Below the pieces are notes generated by a model, which saw only the letters and a list, made by a program, of their open reading frames with translations, did no database searches and was not told the origin of the DNA. The position numbers and the translations under genes were made by a program. A DNA stretch of 64,000 bases from Armatimonadota bacterium (GTDB taxonomy: Bacteria; Armatimonadota; UBA5829; JAUSEB01), in assembly GCA_030649165.1 (NCBI GenBank), contig JAUSGG010000058.1:1-64000 (forward strand), written 5' to 3'. Below are positions 1 through 9,590 of the stretch, in pieces. The stretch's first letter is position 1; each line of letters opens with the position of its first letter.

Positions 1-123
1 AGCAGGTCCTACGGCTGGGCAGGATTTCAGAACAGGGAGAGCTGCTACCGACTTCTGTACGGCCTGTTCTGGCAAAGAAACAACGACTGGAAGGAAACAC
101 CCAAACTTGATTTTACACACTAA
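1..123 (+). CDS. C-terminal end of a protein cut by the window edge
   Basis: An open frame runs from base 1 and stops at TAA 121-123, giving 40 residues that are rich in aromatic and basic amino acids. The rest lies outside the window. I do not recognise a family from this tail. The only reason to call it coding is the uninterrupted frame up to the stop, followed by a repeat element that usually sits between genes here. Confidence 0.45.
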   Translation, partial: SRSYGWAGFQNRESCYRLLYGLFWQRNNDWKETPKLDFTH

Positions 124-138
124 TATTGACACGACCCG

Positions 139-449
139 GTAACAGTTCGGGAATGGTCAGTACGTACCGGCGACGTCATTCCGAACGTAGCGAGGAATCT
201 GCTTTTCCCGGAAGCATATCTAGGAAAAGCAGATTTCTCGACTCCGCTGGCGCTCCGCTCCTAAGGAAGCGCCCCGTTTCGGGATTTCCGGGTTGGGACC
301 GGAAGTTGTCCGCTATAGCATACGTATACCGCCCAACCCTCAAATCCCGAAACAACGGGGTGGTTCCTTTCCGAAATAACCCCGACGCATCAGGGTCGGT
401 TGCTCGAAATGACGTTTGCGGAAGGTACTTCGTGTTCCTGAACTGTAAC
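139..449. repeat. R-type MITE-like repeat, copy 1
   Basis: About 310 bp bounded by GTAACAGTTC at the left and CTGAACTGTAAC at the right. Inside are nested hairpins: an AATCTGCTTTT/AAAAGCAGATT pair and a longer pair starting GTTTCGGGATTT and ending AAATCCCGAAAC. Near the ends lie GTCATTCCG and CGAAATGAC. The same interior recurs at 6301-6575 and 43155-43440, and its central hairpin alone at 19750-19827. Short spurious reading frames cross it on both strands. Bases 450-601 after it hold nothing I can name. Confidence 0.8.
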
Positions 450-601
450 CGAGGGCGCTCCGAATCATTCAACCTTCATCTTTCAACATTCAACAAGAAC
501 CGCGGGAACATGGTGCGTTTCGGAACGGTCTTACAAGCGTACATTATCCGTGTGCCCTGGCCTGCCCAACAGAGCCAACGACGAACACCGCGCTCTGAGC
601 C

Positions 602-3600
602 ATGGATACACGCTTGTTTCCAGTCTTACTGCTCCTCGCGCTGCTCGTCCCGAGTCCGGGCCGCGCCGCCCCCGAATTCGCCATCTCCGCGGAACAAGTC
701 GCGGCGCTGACCGACTCGTCGCCGCCTACCGACCCGCAGGTTACCGACGACGGCGACTACACCAACTGCTCGACCAGCATCCACGCCGAATGGACGGCGT
801 CCGACCCCGAGAGCGGCATCTCCGAATATTGGTACGCGATCGGCACGTGGCCGGGAGGCGACGACTGGGTCGGCTGGACGTTCGCCGGAACGTCCACGGA
901 AGTCACCGTTACCGATTTGGACCTTTTCGAGTGGATGACTTATTTCGTGTCTGTCTACGCCGTGAATGGCGAGGGGGAGTGGAGTATCGGCTACAGCGAT
1001 GGAATCACGGTTGACACCGTGTTCTGTTACGCCTCGGTTATTGGCGACAACAGCGGCGGCTACCCGGCGGGATGCGTGCCCATGTTCTCGAAATACGAGG
1101 CGAAGATCGAGACAATCGGCGTTGGGACTGAGTTCTCCGATTACAACCCCTATAACCCGAACGTTTTTCCTCTGGGCGGCGAGTACTATAACGGCGGCGG
1201 TATGCTTGTAGACGCCGTTCTTCGCTCTCCGACGGGTCGCCGCATAACGTGGCCGTGCTTCTGGCATGAGGAAACCGGTGGTTGGCGCGGCTGGATGCTC
1301 CGGTTTGCCCCGACAGAGGTGGGCCGGTGGCATTACCACATCAGAGCGGTCACGTTGATGGGGACGCTCGTGACCTGCGAACGCGAGTTTGAATGCGTCA
1401 GTGGGCCAAAACACGGGTTCGTACAGGTCGATCCCACGGACAGGAGGTTCTTTCGGTTTCAGGATGGTTCGCCGATCTTCTTCACCGGAGCCGACGTATC
1501 CGGCTATTCCGGCGACGGAGGCGTCGAAGGCGCGGCCCTCTGCGCCTTCCCGCAAATGGCCCAGTACGGCGCCAACTTCAGCAGGGTCTTCTTCACCAGC
1601 AGCAACATCGAGGCCTATAACGTCGGCAGCAACAAGTGCCAGTATAGCTCCCTGAACTCTTACTGGCAGAACAGGGCGCGCAGCATCGACCAGACTATCC
1701 AACTCGCGGAGCAGTACGGCATCTATCTTGAATGGGTCGTGGACGATTGGACCTATCTGAAGGACTCCAGCAACCAGTATATCCGGCCTTCCGATTGCGC
1801 CAGAGAAGCGCCCGCTTTGAATACGACTGAGTTCTTCAGCCAGCCGAATCCGGCGCAGTCGAAAGAGATCTACAAGAGGAAGCTTCGCTATTGGCTGGCG
1901 CGATGGGGGTATTCGACCAACCTGATGGCCCTGGAACTGATCAACGAGGTCAACGATGACGGTCCGGACCTCAAGACGTGGCATAATGAGATGTGCGACT
2001 ACGTTCACAGCTTCTCGGAACAGCCTCACCTGGTCTCCTCATCGAATGGAAGCGGCTGGCTCTCCGCGGAAAGGGGCATCGATTGGACAAGCCCCTCCGT
2101 CGACTTTGTCAACTTCCACGATTACGCCAAGTACAGCAATCAGTGGGGCTATTTGCACAGCGCCTACCCATTTGCCAAACTCGGGATCGACAGCGTTTGG
2201 CCTGACCCGCCGGCCCGCGGCAGTTGTGATGACTATGGCTATCCCTGGATCGACACGGCGGTCTGGTTTGACAGATTAGCCCGGGTTTACCACAAGCAGT
2301 ATCAGTGGAACAAACCGCTTATCTGGTCGGAGTTCGGGCTTATATACAGAGACTGCACGACAACCGGCTACCCGGACTGGGACCAGGGCTATATTGCGGA
2401 CACGACAGCTCTCCATTTCAGGCCGGCAGTGTGGGCGGCGTTCTTCTCGGCCTCAGCCATCTCTCACTGGAAGCTCGGTTATATGCTGGGCTTGCCGCCT
2501 TACAGCGGCGGGTCGAAGTTCTGGGTGTTCGGAGCGTTGTCGAACTTCATTGCGGGAGAAGACTTCCGCGGCTTGACTCAGGAGACGGCCTACCCGGTCT
2601 CCGACCCGCTTAACCCAAACCCTCGGATCAAGTGTTTCATTCCGGGATCGACGACCCCACAGGCCAAAGTAATGGCGATGTCTCTGCGCGATACGAACAG
2701 GGCGTACATCTACGTCAAGAACGTCACCAATACGTGGGCCCGCCTCGTCGATCCGGACATCGCGCCGGTCCCGTCGCCGCGGTCCGCTGACGTAAAGCTA
2801 TACGGGATGGCGCCCGGCAGCTATCTCCTCGAAACGTGGAGCGCCGACGACACCAATAAGGCGACACAGCAGCTTTCCGCGGTCACGCTGATGGTTGGCG
2901 ATGACGGTGTCGCGCGCGTCAACGTCAGCAATTTGGCGCAGGATATGGCGTACAAGCTGAAATGTCGCGGGTTCTGGCCGGGAGTGAAAGCCGGGCCGAA
3001 CGGCGCTTCGGTCAACTCTACGGGGGCGACCGTAAGCGCGGCGTGGCCGGACTTTTTCTACCTGGAGGCCGACCCGAGGACGTGCGGTATTCGTGTGGAA
3101 AAAGCGGGTCACGGTCTCTCGGTGGGAATGCGCGCTGACGTGACCGGCGTCATACGAACCAATTTGGACGGGGAGAGGTACATTGACGCTGCCGCGGCCT
3201 CGCAGTCGCCGCCGCCTGATAGCACGGGGAGCGTCAACCCTCTGATGATGAGCGGCAAGCTCCTGGGCGGCGGCGATTCCGGCTACGTCGCAGCCACCGG
3301 CGCGGGGCAGAGGGGAGTGGAGGGCGGCAAAGGGATCAACAATATCGGGATCCTTGTCCGCGTCTGCGGCCGGGTCGCGCAAATCGACCCTAACGGCGAT
3401 TACTTTTATGTGGATGACGGATCCGGCATCAGTGACGGGACAACCACCGAAGTTATGCCTGGGGTCACGGAAGCAAACCGGGGGGTTCGGGTCAGCCACA
3501 GCGGGTTTGGGGTTGAAAAAGGCGACTACGTGGTCATCACCGGCGTAAGCTCTTGTTTTTCGCGCAGCGGCTCTCTGAAACGGCTCATCCTGCCCAGGCA

Positions 3601-4294
3601 GGGGGAGATACAGGCGATCCAGCGCAGGCCGTATGGATTCGTGCCGAGTCTGAAGTGGGAGCGGGACGGCAGCAGCGTAACTTGCGAGGGAGCGATCGTA
3701 AGCGCGGCCTGGACCGGTTACTTCTACGTGGAATCCGATTCCCGGTGCGGCGGAATTCGCGTTGAGATGCCCTGGCACGGCCTGGCTGTCGGAATGCGCG
3801 CGGATTTCACGGGGATTATTCGAACCAATTCGTCCGGCGAGCGCTATATCGCCGCATCTTCCGCGTCCCAGTCTCCGCCGCCGTATAGCGCCGGTTCAGT
3901 CAGCCCATTGAATGTCAATTGCAGAATCCTGGGTGGCGGCGATTGGAGGTATTCGCCTTCCATCGGCGCGGGACAAAGGGGCGTGGACGGCGGGCAGGGC
4001 CTGAATAACATAGGCCTCCTGGTCCGCGTTATAGGTAAGATGACGCAGGTCGATCAGGGCGGGCAGTACTTCTACATCGACGATGGCGGCAACTTGAAAG
4101 ACGGCACGAAGACGCTGTCAGGGTCCGGGCAACCGCGGGACAACGTCGGCGTGAGGGTCTTGGGAACCGCGGCGCTGATACCAACGGGAAGCTATGTGAC
4201 GGTCACCGGTATCAGTTCTTGTTTCGATTCCGGTGGAAAGCTCAAACGCGCGATCATACCGAGGCCGGGGGAGATTCAGCTCATCCCGCGATAG
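602..4294 (+). CDS. secreted glycoside hydrolase (DUF5060 + GH5-like barrel) with two C-terminal OB-like repeats
   Basis: 1230 residues. A signal peptide occupies about 1-23 (MDTRLFPVLLLLALLVPSPG, then AAPEF). Residues about 40-140 look like a fibronectin III domain; about 150-265 resemble DUF5060, the beta-sandwich in front of apiosidase- and cellulase-type hydrolases; about 270-700 resemble a TIM-barrel hydrolase. Two acidic residues fit the GH5-like plan: E449 in ALELINEVND (acid/base) and E577 in LIWSEFGL (nucleophile). Residues about 815-1020 and 1025-1230 are two copies of one domain, each with ATVSAAW/AIVSAAW, GERYI, GAGQRGV, FYxDDG and a final PRxGEIQ. A related domain ends the protein encoded at 47909-50758. 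The substrate is probably a plant or microbial polysaccharide, but is not identifiable. Start: ATG followed directly by a good signal peptide; no clear Shine-Dalgarno. Converges with the mutase gene, 28 bp away. Confidence 0.85.
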   Translation: MDTRLFPVLLLLALLVPSPGRAAPEFAISAEQVAALTDSSPPTDPQVTDDGDYTNCSTSIHAEWTASDPESGISEYWYAIGTWPGGDDWVGWTFAGTSTEVTVTDLDLFEWMTYFVSVYAVNGEGEWSIGYSDGITVDTVFCYASVIGDNSGGYPAGCVPMFSKYEAKIETIGVGTEFSDYNPYNPNVFPLGGEYYNGGGMLVDAVLRSPTGRRITWPCFWHEETGGWRGWMLRFAPTEVGRWHYHIRAVTLMGTLVTCEREFECVSGPKHGFVQVDPTDRRFFRFQDGSPIFFTGADVSGYSGDGGVEGAALCAFPQMAQYGANFSRVFFTSSNIEAYNVGSNKCQYSSLNSYWQNRARSIDQTIQLAEQYGIYLEWVVDDWTYLKDSSNQYIRPSDCAREAPALNTTEFFSQPNPAQSKEIYKRKLRYWLARWGYSTNLMALELINEVNDDGPDLKTWHNEMCDYVHSFSEQPHLVSSSNGSGWLSAERGIDWTSPSVDFVNFHDYAKYSNQWGYLHSAYPFAKLGIDSVWPDPPARGSCDDYGYPWIDTAVWFDRLARVYHKQYQWNKPLIWSEFGLIYRDCTTTGYPDWDQGYIADTTALHFRPAVWAAFFSASAISHWKLGYMLGLPPYSGGSKFWVFGALSNFIAGEDFRGLTQETAYPVSDPLNPNPRIKCFIPGSTTPQAKVMAMSLRDTNRAYIYVKNVTNTWARLVDPDIAPVPSPRSADVKLYGMAPGSYLLETWSADDTNKATQQLSAVTLMVGDDGVARVNVSNLAQDMAYKLKCRGFWPGVKAGPNGASVNSTGATVSAAWPDFFYLEADPRTCGIRVEKAGHGLSVGMRADVTGVIRTNLDGERYIDAAAASQSPPPDSTGSVNPLMMSGKLLGGGDSGYVAATGAGQRGVEGGKGINNIGILVRVCGRVAQIDPNGDYFYVDDGSGISDGTTTEVMPGVTEANRGVRVSHSGFGVEKGDYVVITGVSSCFSRSGSLKRLILPRQGEIQAIQRRPYGFVPSLKWERDGSSVTCEGAIVSAAWTGYFYVESDSRCGGIRVEMPWHGLAVGMRADFTGIIRTNSSGERYIAASSASQSPPPYSAGSVSPLNVNCRILGGGDWRYSPSIGAGQRGVDGGQGLNNIGLLVRVIGKMTQVDQGGQYFYIDDGGNLKDGTKTLSGSGQPRDNVGVRVLGTAALIPTGSYVTVTGISSCFDSGGKLKRAIIPRPGEIQLIPR

Positions 4295-4322
4295 CTTGAC
4301 GATCTTCTCAGCGCCTGGCGGT

Positions 4323-6071
4323 CTAATCGCCCGATACGCTTTGGAACATCTCGTGCGCCACTCGCCCCAGTTCCGAGGCCCGCGTATGGTCCGGGCTGTC
4401 AACTATGATGCGCCACACTCCCGCCTCGGTCCTCGACCCGCGCGCGAACAGGAAGTCTCTCCCCTCTTCCGCCCTGAGGTCGATACGCCACCCGCCGCTT
4501 TCGTCTCCCGTGCGCCGCTCCACCTTTCGGGCGCCCTCGTAATTGGCGAATTCGTAGGAAATGTAGACCTTCGACAACTCCGGCCAGAAGGTGTCTACGA
4601 AACAACTCTCCATGCGCGCCTTCACTTCCGCGTGCGACAGGGCCGGCGCTTTCATCTTCAGCATAATCGTATGGTAGGCCGGTATGAGGGACAACATATC
4701 CGGCAGGCGCAGACTGCTCACGCGCGCCGGCGCGGGCTGCCGGTGGCGCAGCGCTCGCATCCACTCGTCAGGCATCTCGGGGCTTTCGTCGGCCAACGCG
4801 GCGCACAAGGCCGTCTGAAGCCCATCGCGGCACGTCGATCTGCCGAAGACCGCGCCGCCGTTGGCGCCCTCCACGCCTATAGGCGCGTCGTAGCCTTCCT
4901 CCCGAAGCTGCCGCATTCGCGTCACGACGTTTATCTCTCCCGTCTCAACCGTGAACACCTTCGCTCCGAACAGCTCCGCCATCTCGACAGAGGCGCCGGA
5001 AGTGGAATCCGACATAACAACCGCCAATAGTCCGTTGCGCCGCCTCCGTTTTCGGTGCGCCAGGGCGAGTCCGACGCTTAGCGCCGCAACCTTCTGCGGC
5101 GGGATCATCGCGGACTCGTCCGTCCCCGGCAGGACGAGATTGCCCCGGTCGGCGTCATAATCGAACGCTACACCGAATCGCGCTCCGGCCGCGTACGTCG
5201 CCTGCGCGACTCTCAACAGCACGTGCTTTCCGGTTCTCGGGTCGATGCCGTCCGTATCTATCGGGTGTTCCGGATAGCCGAGGCGGGCGTTCGTTTCGAT
5301 AGTCCTCACTCCGAAGTGCTCCAGGACTCTCGCGTTTATCCCACACGCCGCGCCGCCGTTTGGGTCCAGCAGCGCCGGTCCCAAAGTGAGAGGCTTCAGA
5401 CAGTGCGGCTCCACGCCCCACTCTTCACCGACGAAGTCCAGATACGCCCTCTCGGCCTTTATTCGATGACGGTGGTCTTCTCCACGTCCGAACGCGCGCC
5501 GGAACGTTTCGTCGTCGATGCGCCCCAGATCGCCGGCGAACGTCTCTCCTTCCGATTCCGCAATCCGCCGAACTGTCGCTACCAGCAGCGCCATCCTGGC
5601 CGACGACAGCAGCGCCCCGGCCGGAGCGTCTTCGGGATCCGTCGGATGATTGCCCGTCAGGAACTTGAACCCGTTGTCGGTTAGAGGATTGTGGCTGGCC
5701 GTGACCATAACGCCCCCGATGACCTTTAGCTCCCTGACGGCCGTCTGCAGCAGCGGGGTCGTTATCACGCCGAGGTCGATGATCTTGATCTTCACGCCGA
5801 TTCTCCCCGCTCCGGCCAGGAAGCCGCGGGCGAGAGCATCCGCTATCGCGTCTCCGGTGGGCCGGGGATCGTGGCCGATTAGCAGGGTCGCTTTCTCGAC
5901 GCCGGACAGGAACTGCGGACAGTATCCGTACCCGTAAGCGGCCGCGAGGCTGAAATCGGCGTCCGATATTCCCGGACCCGGGCCGAAGTAAGTCCTTATG
6001 CCCGAGAAAGATTGCGCCAGCGCCGGGTTCTCCAGCGCCGTTTTCAATGACTCCGCGGTGGATTTTCGCAT
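4323..6071 (-). CDS. phosphohexomutase (phosphomannomutase/phosphoglucomutase type)
   Basis: 582 residues, alpha-D-phosphohexomutase superfamily: moves phosphate between C1 and C6 of hexose phosphates in the cytoplasm, feeding nucleotide-sugar synthesis. Visible family motifs are the catalytic loop TASHNP with the phosphoserine at S126, the metal-binding loop DYDADR (DGDGDR in most members), and the sugar-binding loop GVEGANGG. The N-terminal SGIRTYFGPG replaces the usual GTSGIRG stretch. It is about 100 residues longer than ManB-type enzymes, mostly through inserts, so which sugar is used cannot be told. Encoded convergently to the glycoside hydrolase. Family sure, substrate open. Confidence 0.85.
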   Translation of the reverse strand: MRKSTAESLKTALENPALAQSFSGIRTYFGPGPGISDADFSLAAAYGYGYCPQFLSGVEKATLLIGHDPRPTGDAIADALARGFLAGAGRIGVKIKIIDLGVITTPLLQTAVRELKVIGGVMVTASHNPLTDNGFKFLTGNHPTDPEDAPAGALLSSARMALLVATVRRIAESEGETFAGDLGRIDDETFRRAFGRGEDHRHRIKAERAYLDFVGEEWGVEPHCLKPLTLGPALLDPNGGAACGINARVLEHFGVRTIETNARLGYPEHPIDTDGIDPRTGKHVLLRVAQATYAAGARFGVAFDYDADRGNLVLPGTDESAMIPPQKVAALSVGLALAHRKRRRRNGLLAVVMSDSTSGASVEMAELFGAKVFTVETGEINVVTRMRQLREEGYDAPIGVEGANGGAVFGRSTCRDGLQTALCAALADESPEMPDEWMRALRHRQPAPARVSSLRLPDMLSLIPAYHTIMLKMKAPALSHAEVKARMESCFVDTFWPELSKVYISYEFANYEGARKVERRTGDESGGWRIDLRAEEGRDFLFARGSRTEAGVWRIIVDSPDHTRASELGRVAHEMFQSVSGD

Positions 6072-6139
6072 AGTAGGTTGGCGGGCTGACGCCCAGTCTA
6101 GTTTAACCGAGCCGGCAAGCGGTGTCTACTGACAATAAC

Positions 6140-6296
6140 GTAAGAGTTCAGGCTTGGTGAGTACGACTCTCTTCGCTGCTCACTATCGGGAGACGACGAG
6201 CGTAATCCCCTCTCCCTTGAGGGAGAGGGTTAGAGCCTGCCCTGAGCGTAGCGAATGGGGTGAGGGTGAAAGTTCTCTCCATTTCTGAACTCTTAC
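6140..6296. repeat. E-type MITE-like repeat, copy 1
   Basis: 157 bp with a perfect 12-bp terminal inverted repeat, GTAAGAGTTCAG at 6140-6151 and CTGAACTCTTAC at 6285-6296. The interior has the CCCTCTCCCTTGAGGGAGAGGG hairpin, then a GGGTGAGGGTGA stretch. It is immediately followed by an R-type copy. Related E copies: 9203-9355, 11774-11905, 43000-43135. Confidence 0.8.
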
Positions 6297-6300
6297 ACAA

Positions 6301-6575
6301 TAACAGTTCAGTCTTCCGGGCATCGTCATTTCGAGCAACCGCCCCCGATGGATCGGGGTTATTTCGGAAGGAAAACGTCCCAAAGACCGATGCTTCGGCT
6401 TGTTCTTTGAAGCCGAAGCCCACCCCGGTGTTTCGGGAATCTTGTTCCCGAAACGGGCGCTTCCTTAGGAGCGGAGCGCCAGCGCAGTCGAGAAATCTGC
6501 TTTTGAGCGGACGCAACCGGAAAAAGCAGATTCCTCCACTTCCGTCGGAATGACATTCCCGCGAAACTGAACTCA
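6301..6575. repeat. R-type MITE-like repeat, copy 2 (inverted relative to copy 1)
   Basis: Begins TAACAGTTCAGTCTTCCGGG and ends CGCGAAACTGAACTCAC. It contains the same landmarks as 139-449 in opposite order: CGTCATTTCGAGCAACC, a GTTTCGGGA hairpin arm, GGAGCGGAGCGCCAGCG, then AAATCTGCTTTT and AAAAGCAGATT. Bases 6576-6745 hold no further gene. Confidence 0.8.
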
Positions 6576-6745
6576 CTCTACTGACGTTGTTCGTCGATGG
6601 TTGATTGTTGAGGGTTGAGGGTAGCAAGATAAGACGCGGAAAAACTTGAAATTCGTGTTCTCAGGTATTGACTGGTCGTCATGACAGGTGTAATATGCGC
6701 CTGATAGCCTGTTACGACCAATCCTGATTTGTGCGGTGCGTCGCT

Positions 6746-9148
6746 ATGGCACGTTCGTATGCTGGGCAGATCAGAAGGTGGCGGAAACTGGTCGAGATAA
6801 ATAAACTCCTCCTGAGCGCTCCTGAACGCCAGGAAGCTCTGCGGCAAATAGTGGAGGCCGCCCCGGAATTCGTCGGCGGGAAAGCCGCCGTGTTATGCCT
6901 CGTGGACGAAACCGACCGCCGCTGCCTGCGAGTGCAGGCGATCTGCGGCCTGGCCCCTTCCTCGCTGACCGCGGATGCCGTCGTCGTCGAAAAGGATATT
7001 TCAAGAACGCTGGAAGCCGCCGCCCGATTGTACCCCGCCCAATCCCACATATCGTGTCCGCTAGTCTTCGATAAAGAACTCCTCGGCGCTCTAATCGTTT
7101 ATGATGGCAGCCCGGACGCTCTGAAACGCGGCGAGGAGTTTCTGGGCCTTCTTGCGGACCAGGCGGCGATCGCGGTCCACAACGGCGAATTGCGCGAGAG
7201 AGTGATGCGCAAGCGCGGCACGCTTCGCGCCCTGATGGAATGGATACCGGACGGAGTAGTAGTCATCGACACCCCCGGCCTGGGCGTGCGGCTGGCCAGC
7301 CGGGCCGCTCGGGAGATGGCAGGCGGGTCCTTTGAAGGTATGTGCAACCTGTCGCCCGATGGCAGCGGTGATTGGGCAGTTTTCGGACCTGACAGCGAAC
7401 TCACGCCCCTGGAGGAGATGCCGCCTGTGCGCGCCGGGCTCAGGGGCGCGGTGACGCAGGACGCGGAGTACATCGTCAGGCGCAGAGATGGAACGGAAGC
7501 CGTTACGCTCTGCAACGCCGGGCCGGTGAAGGACGAAGACGGAAATATAGTCGGCGGCGTCCTTTCGTTCCGGGATATCACGCAGCGGAAAACTCTCGAA
7601 CGGGAGTTGGCGGACCAGAACGCTTTGCTGGAAACCACGTTCGGGCACATGCCGGTCGGCCTGGTCCTCTGTGAGGCAGACAGCCTGCGTATTATCAGCG
7701 CGAATCCGGCGGCGGAGAACATGTTTGGCGTGAAGTCCGGCGAGATGCTGGGCAGAACGCCAGCCGAATACTCGCCCAAAATCGACGGAAAGTACTTCGA
7801 ACGGATTTGCCGCAAAGCGGTAGAGAAGGACAGGGCCGTGCGGTTCCAGAGGTTCGAGTTCGCGCTGCCCGGATCAGGGCAGCGGTACATCGACGGTTTC
7901 ATAGCGCCCATTTCCTCACAGCCAGGCGCGGGAAAGCGCCTGCTGGCCATTTTGACCGACGTGACAACTCGCGTTAGCGCCCAGGAGGCGGCTTTGACCG
8001 CGCGGGCGGAAGCGGAACGCCGAGCGGCGGAGTTCGAAGCGGTCATATCGAACATCGGCGATGGCGTCGTGGTGATAGACGACACGGGTGTCGCCGTGCT
8101 TGCAAACGAGGCCGCGCGAAAGATGATGCCCGCCTGGAACTCTTGTCGGGACCTCAGGGACTGGCTGAAGAAGGCAAACGCGCGCAATCCCGACGGCAGT
8201 GTTTTCGCGCCGGATCAGATTCCTTCTCTGAGGACTCTCAAAGGGGAGGGGGTTCTCGGTCTGGAGATACTCGTCGATGGCGCGAGTGGCCAGGATACGG
8301 TCGTCAGCGCGACGGTCACGCCGATCAGGAACAAGCAGGGCGACGTCGTGGCCTCCGTATCCGTTTTCCGCGACATTACGAAGGAGAAGGAGTCCAGGGA
8401 GACGGCTCGCGCCGCGTATGAGTTCGAACATAAGGTCTCCGAGAAGCTGCAGAGGGTTTTCCGCCCGAGCGAGTTGCCGAAAGTGGATGGGTGGGAGATC
8501 GCCGCGGCCTACCGCACAGCCGGAGAGCGCGCTTTGTTGGGCGGCGACGCCTACGATGTATTCCAAATGCCCGATGGGAAGATTGGTATCCTTATAGCGG
8601 ACGTTTCCGGGAAAGGTCCGGAGGCCGCGGGGCAAGGGGCGACCATTCGGCTTATGGTGCGCAATTACGCGCGGGAGGCGGGGGATCCGGCCGACATATT
8701 GCGGAAAGTCGGTCTGGCGGCGCCGTCGGAACTGGGCGAAGAGGACTTCGTCACGATCTTCTTCAGCGTCCTCGATCCCTCGCGGGGAACGCTGGATTAT
8801 GCCAACGCCGGCCACGAACAACCGCTGCACGTCTCGGAGAGACTTGGCGCGCCCGTACGACTTGATGTGACCGGCAGGGCGGTTGGCTTGTTTGAACCGC
8901 CGACGTTCGTGTCACGCCGGATCAAGCTCGAGTCGCGCGATTGCCTGGTGTTGTACACGGATGGCGTGACGGACGCGCGAGGCGCCGGACCGCGAATGGG
9001 CGTCGAAGGACTGGAGGACCTGGTCTGGAGGCAGCGCGAGCTACCGGCTACCGAACTCGTAACCTGCATTCTCGGGGAGGCGCTAAGCCGGGCGGGCAAA
9101 ACGCTGCCGGATGACGTGGCGATCATTGTCCTGCGAGCGCTTTCTTGA
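6746..9148 (+). CDS. GAF/multi-PAS sensor with SpoIIE-type PP2C phosphatase output
   Basis: 800 residues from ATG 6746; an in-frame GTG at 6731 is an alternative, and neither has a clear Shine-Dalgarno. A GAF-like domain covers about 20-155, followed by three PAS-like domains (about 160-290, 295-420, 430-555), each ending in a PAC-like FRDIT or LTDVT stretch. The C-terminal PP2C/SpoIIE domain, about 565-800, shows metal-binding motifs GGDAYDVF (near 599), ADVSGKG, YANAGHE, YTDGVTDAR (near 737) and DDVAIIV. There is no transmembrane segment, so it is cytoplasmic. Proteins of this design dephosphorylate anti-sigma-factor antagonists (STAS proteins) in response to a bound ligand. A STAS-domain gene lies at 18028-18441, but nothing shows that the two are partners. 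Confidence 0.9.
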   Translation: MARSYAGQIRRWRKLVEINKLLLSAPERQEALRQIVEAAPEFVGGKAAVLCLVDETDRRCLRVQAICGLAPSSLTADAVVVEKDISRTLEAAARLYPAQSHISCPLVFDKELLGALIVYDGSPDALKRGEEFLGLLADQAAIAVHNGELRERVMRKRGTLRALMEWIPDGVVVIDTPGLGVRLASRAAREMAGGSFEGMCNLSPDGSGDWAVFGPDSELTPLEEMPPVRAGLRGAVTQDAEYIVRRRDGTEAVTLCNAGPVKDEDGNIVGGVLSFRDITQRKTLERELADQNALLETTFGHMPVGLVLCEADSLRIISANPAAENMFGVKSGEMLGRTPAEYSPKIDGKYFERICRKAVEKDRAVRFQRFEFALPGSGQRYIDGFIAPISSQPGAGKRLLAILTDVTTRVSAQEAALTARAEAERRAAEFEAVISNIGDGVVVIDDTGVAVLANEAARKMMPAWNSCRDLRDWLKKANARNPDGSVFAPDQIPSLRTLKGEGVLGLEILVDGASGQDTVVSATVTPIRNKQGDVVASVSVFRDITKEKESRETARAAYEFEHKVSEKLQRVFRPSELPKVDGWEIAAAYRTAGERALLGGDAYDVFQMPDGKIGILIADVSGKGPEAAGQGATIRLMVRNYAREAGDPADILRKVGLAAPSELGEEDFVTIFFSVLDPSRGTLDYANAGHEQPLHVSERLGAPVRLDVTGRAVGLFEPPTFVSRRIKLESRDCLVLYTDGVTDARGAGPRMGVEGLEDLVWRQRELPATELVTCILGEALSRAGKTLPDDVAIIVLRALS

Positions 9149-9202
9149 CGCGGTGACTGGATACTACGAACCTATGTTCGTATAAATCGGGAAGCGTAAA
9201 CG

Positions 9203-9355
9203 AAACAGTTCAGTCTTGCGGGAACGCTATCCAGGTAATAGAAGTATGCGCGACCTGCCCCCTCTCCCCTTGGGCGGGAGAGAGTTGGGGTGAGGGGGGA
9301 TCAAATCTATTATCGTGGTGGATTGCATGAGCTTCCCGTAGAAGTGAACTGTTAC
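9203..9355. repeat. E-type MITE-like repeat, copy 2
   Basis: Ends AAACAGTTCAGTCT (left) and AGTGAACTGTTAC (right), with a hairpin-prone CCCTCTCCCCTTGGGCGGGAGAG core and GGGGTGAGGGGG. It is the most divergent of the four E copies. It lies between the phosphatase gene and the riboswitch. Confidence 0.7.
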
Positions 9356-9489
9356 CGCTTGACAGAGTTCCTCCCGCGCGGTATATTGCTACTGCTCGCT
9401 TGAACGAACAGGCGCGGGAAAAATTCTTTTTGCATAAGCCCTAAAGAATCTCCACCGCCGCGCCAATAATACTTATAGAGAATAATAGG

Positions 9490-9590
9490 GTGATAAAGGC
9501 AAACTCTTCGAAAGAGGGGGACGCAAAGCCAACGGGACTGATGGATTCCGACTTGTTCGGAACACCAAGTTTGCCAGGCTGCTGCTCTTC
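9490..9590 (+). promoter_or_regulatory. cyclic di-GMP-I (GEMM-I) riboswitch
   Basis: The sequence carries the class I signature: AAGGCAAACTCTTC, a GAAA tetraloop closed by pairing of CTCTTC with GAGGGG, then GGGGACGCAAAGCC, a second hairpin (TTCCGA...TCGGAA), and the far strand GTTTGCCAGGCTGC. In this Rfam family (RF01051) the GNRA loop docks into a receptor in the second helix and c-di-GMP sits in the junction. It lies about 80 bp upstream of the flgM-like start, in the same orientation. A TCTTTTTTTC run at about 9606-9615 follows and could serve in termination, though I see no strong stem in front of it. Confidence 0.85.

Noticed and set aside
170-430. Short peptides such as HSERSEESAF from the R-type repeat
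   Set aside because: They come from the repeat itself and recur only where the repeat is; no ribosome site or domain.
626-2029. Long minus-strand frame (467 codons) antisense to the glycoside hydrolase
   Set aside because: It mirrors the plus-strand gene, has biased high-GC codon positions and no recognisable domain or ribosome site. The plus-strand frame has signal peptide and catalytic motifs.
9149-9489. Possible tRNA or small RNA gene before the riboswitch
   Set aside because: No cloverleaf pattern was found; the segment is explained by an E-type repeat and plain spacer.
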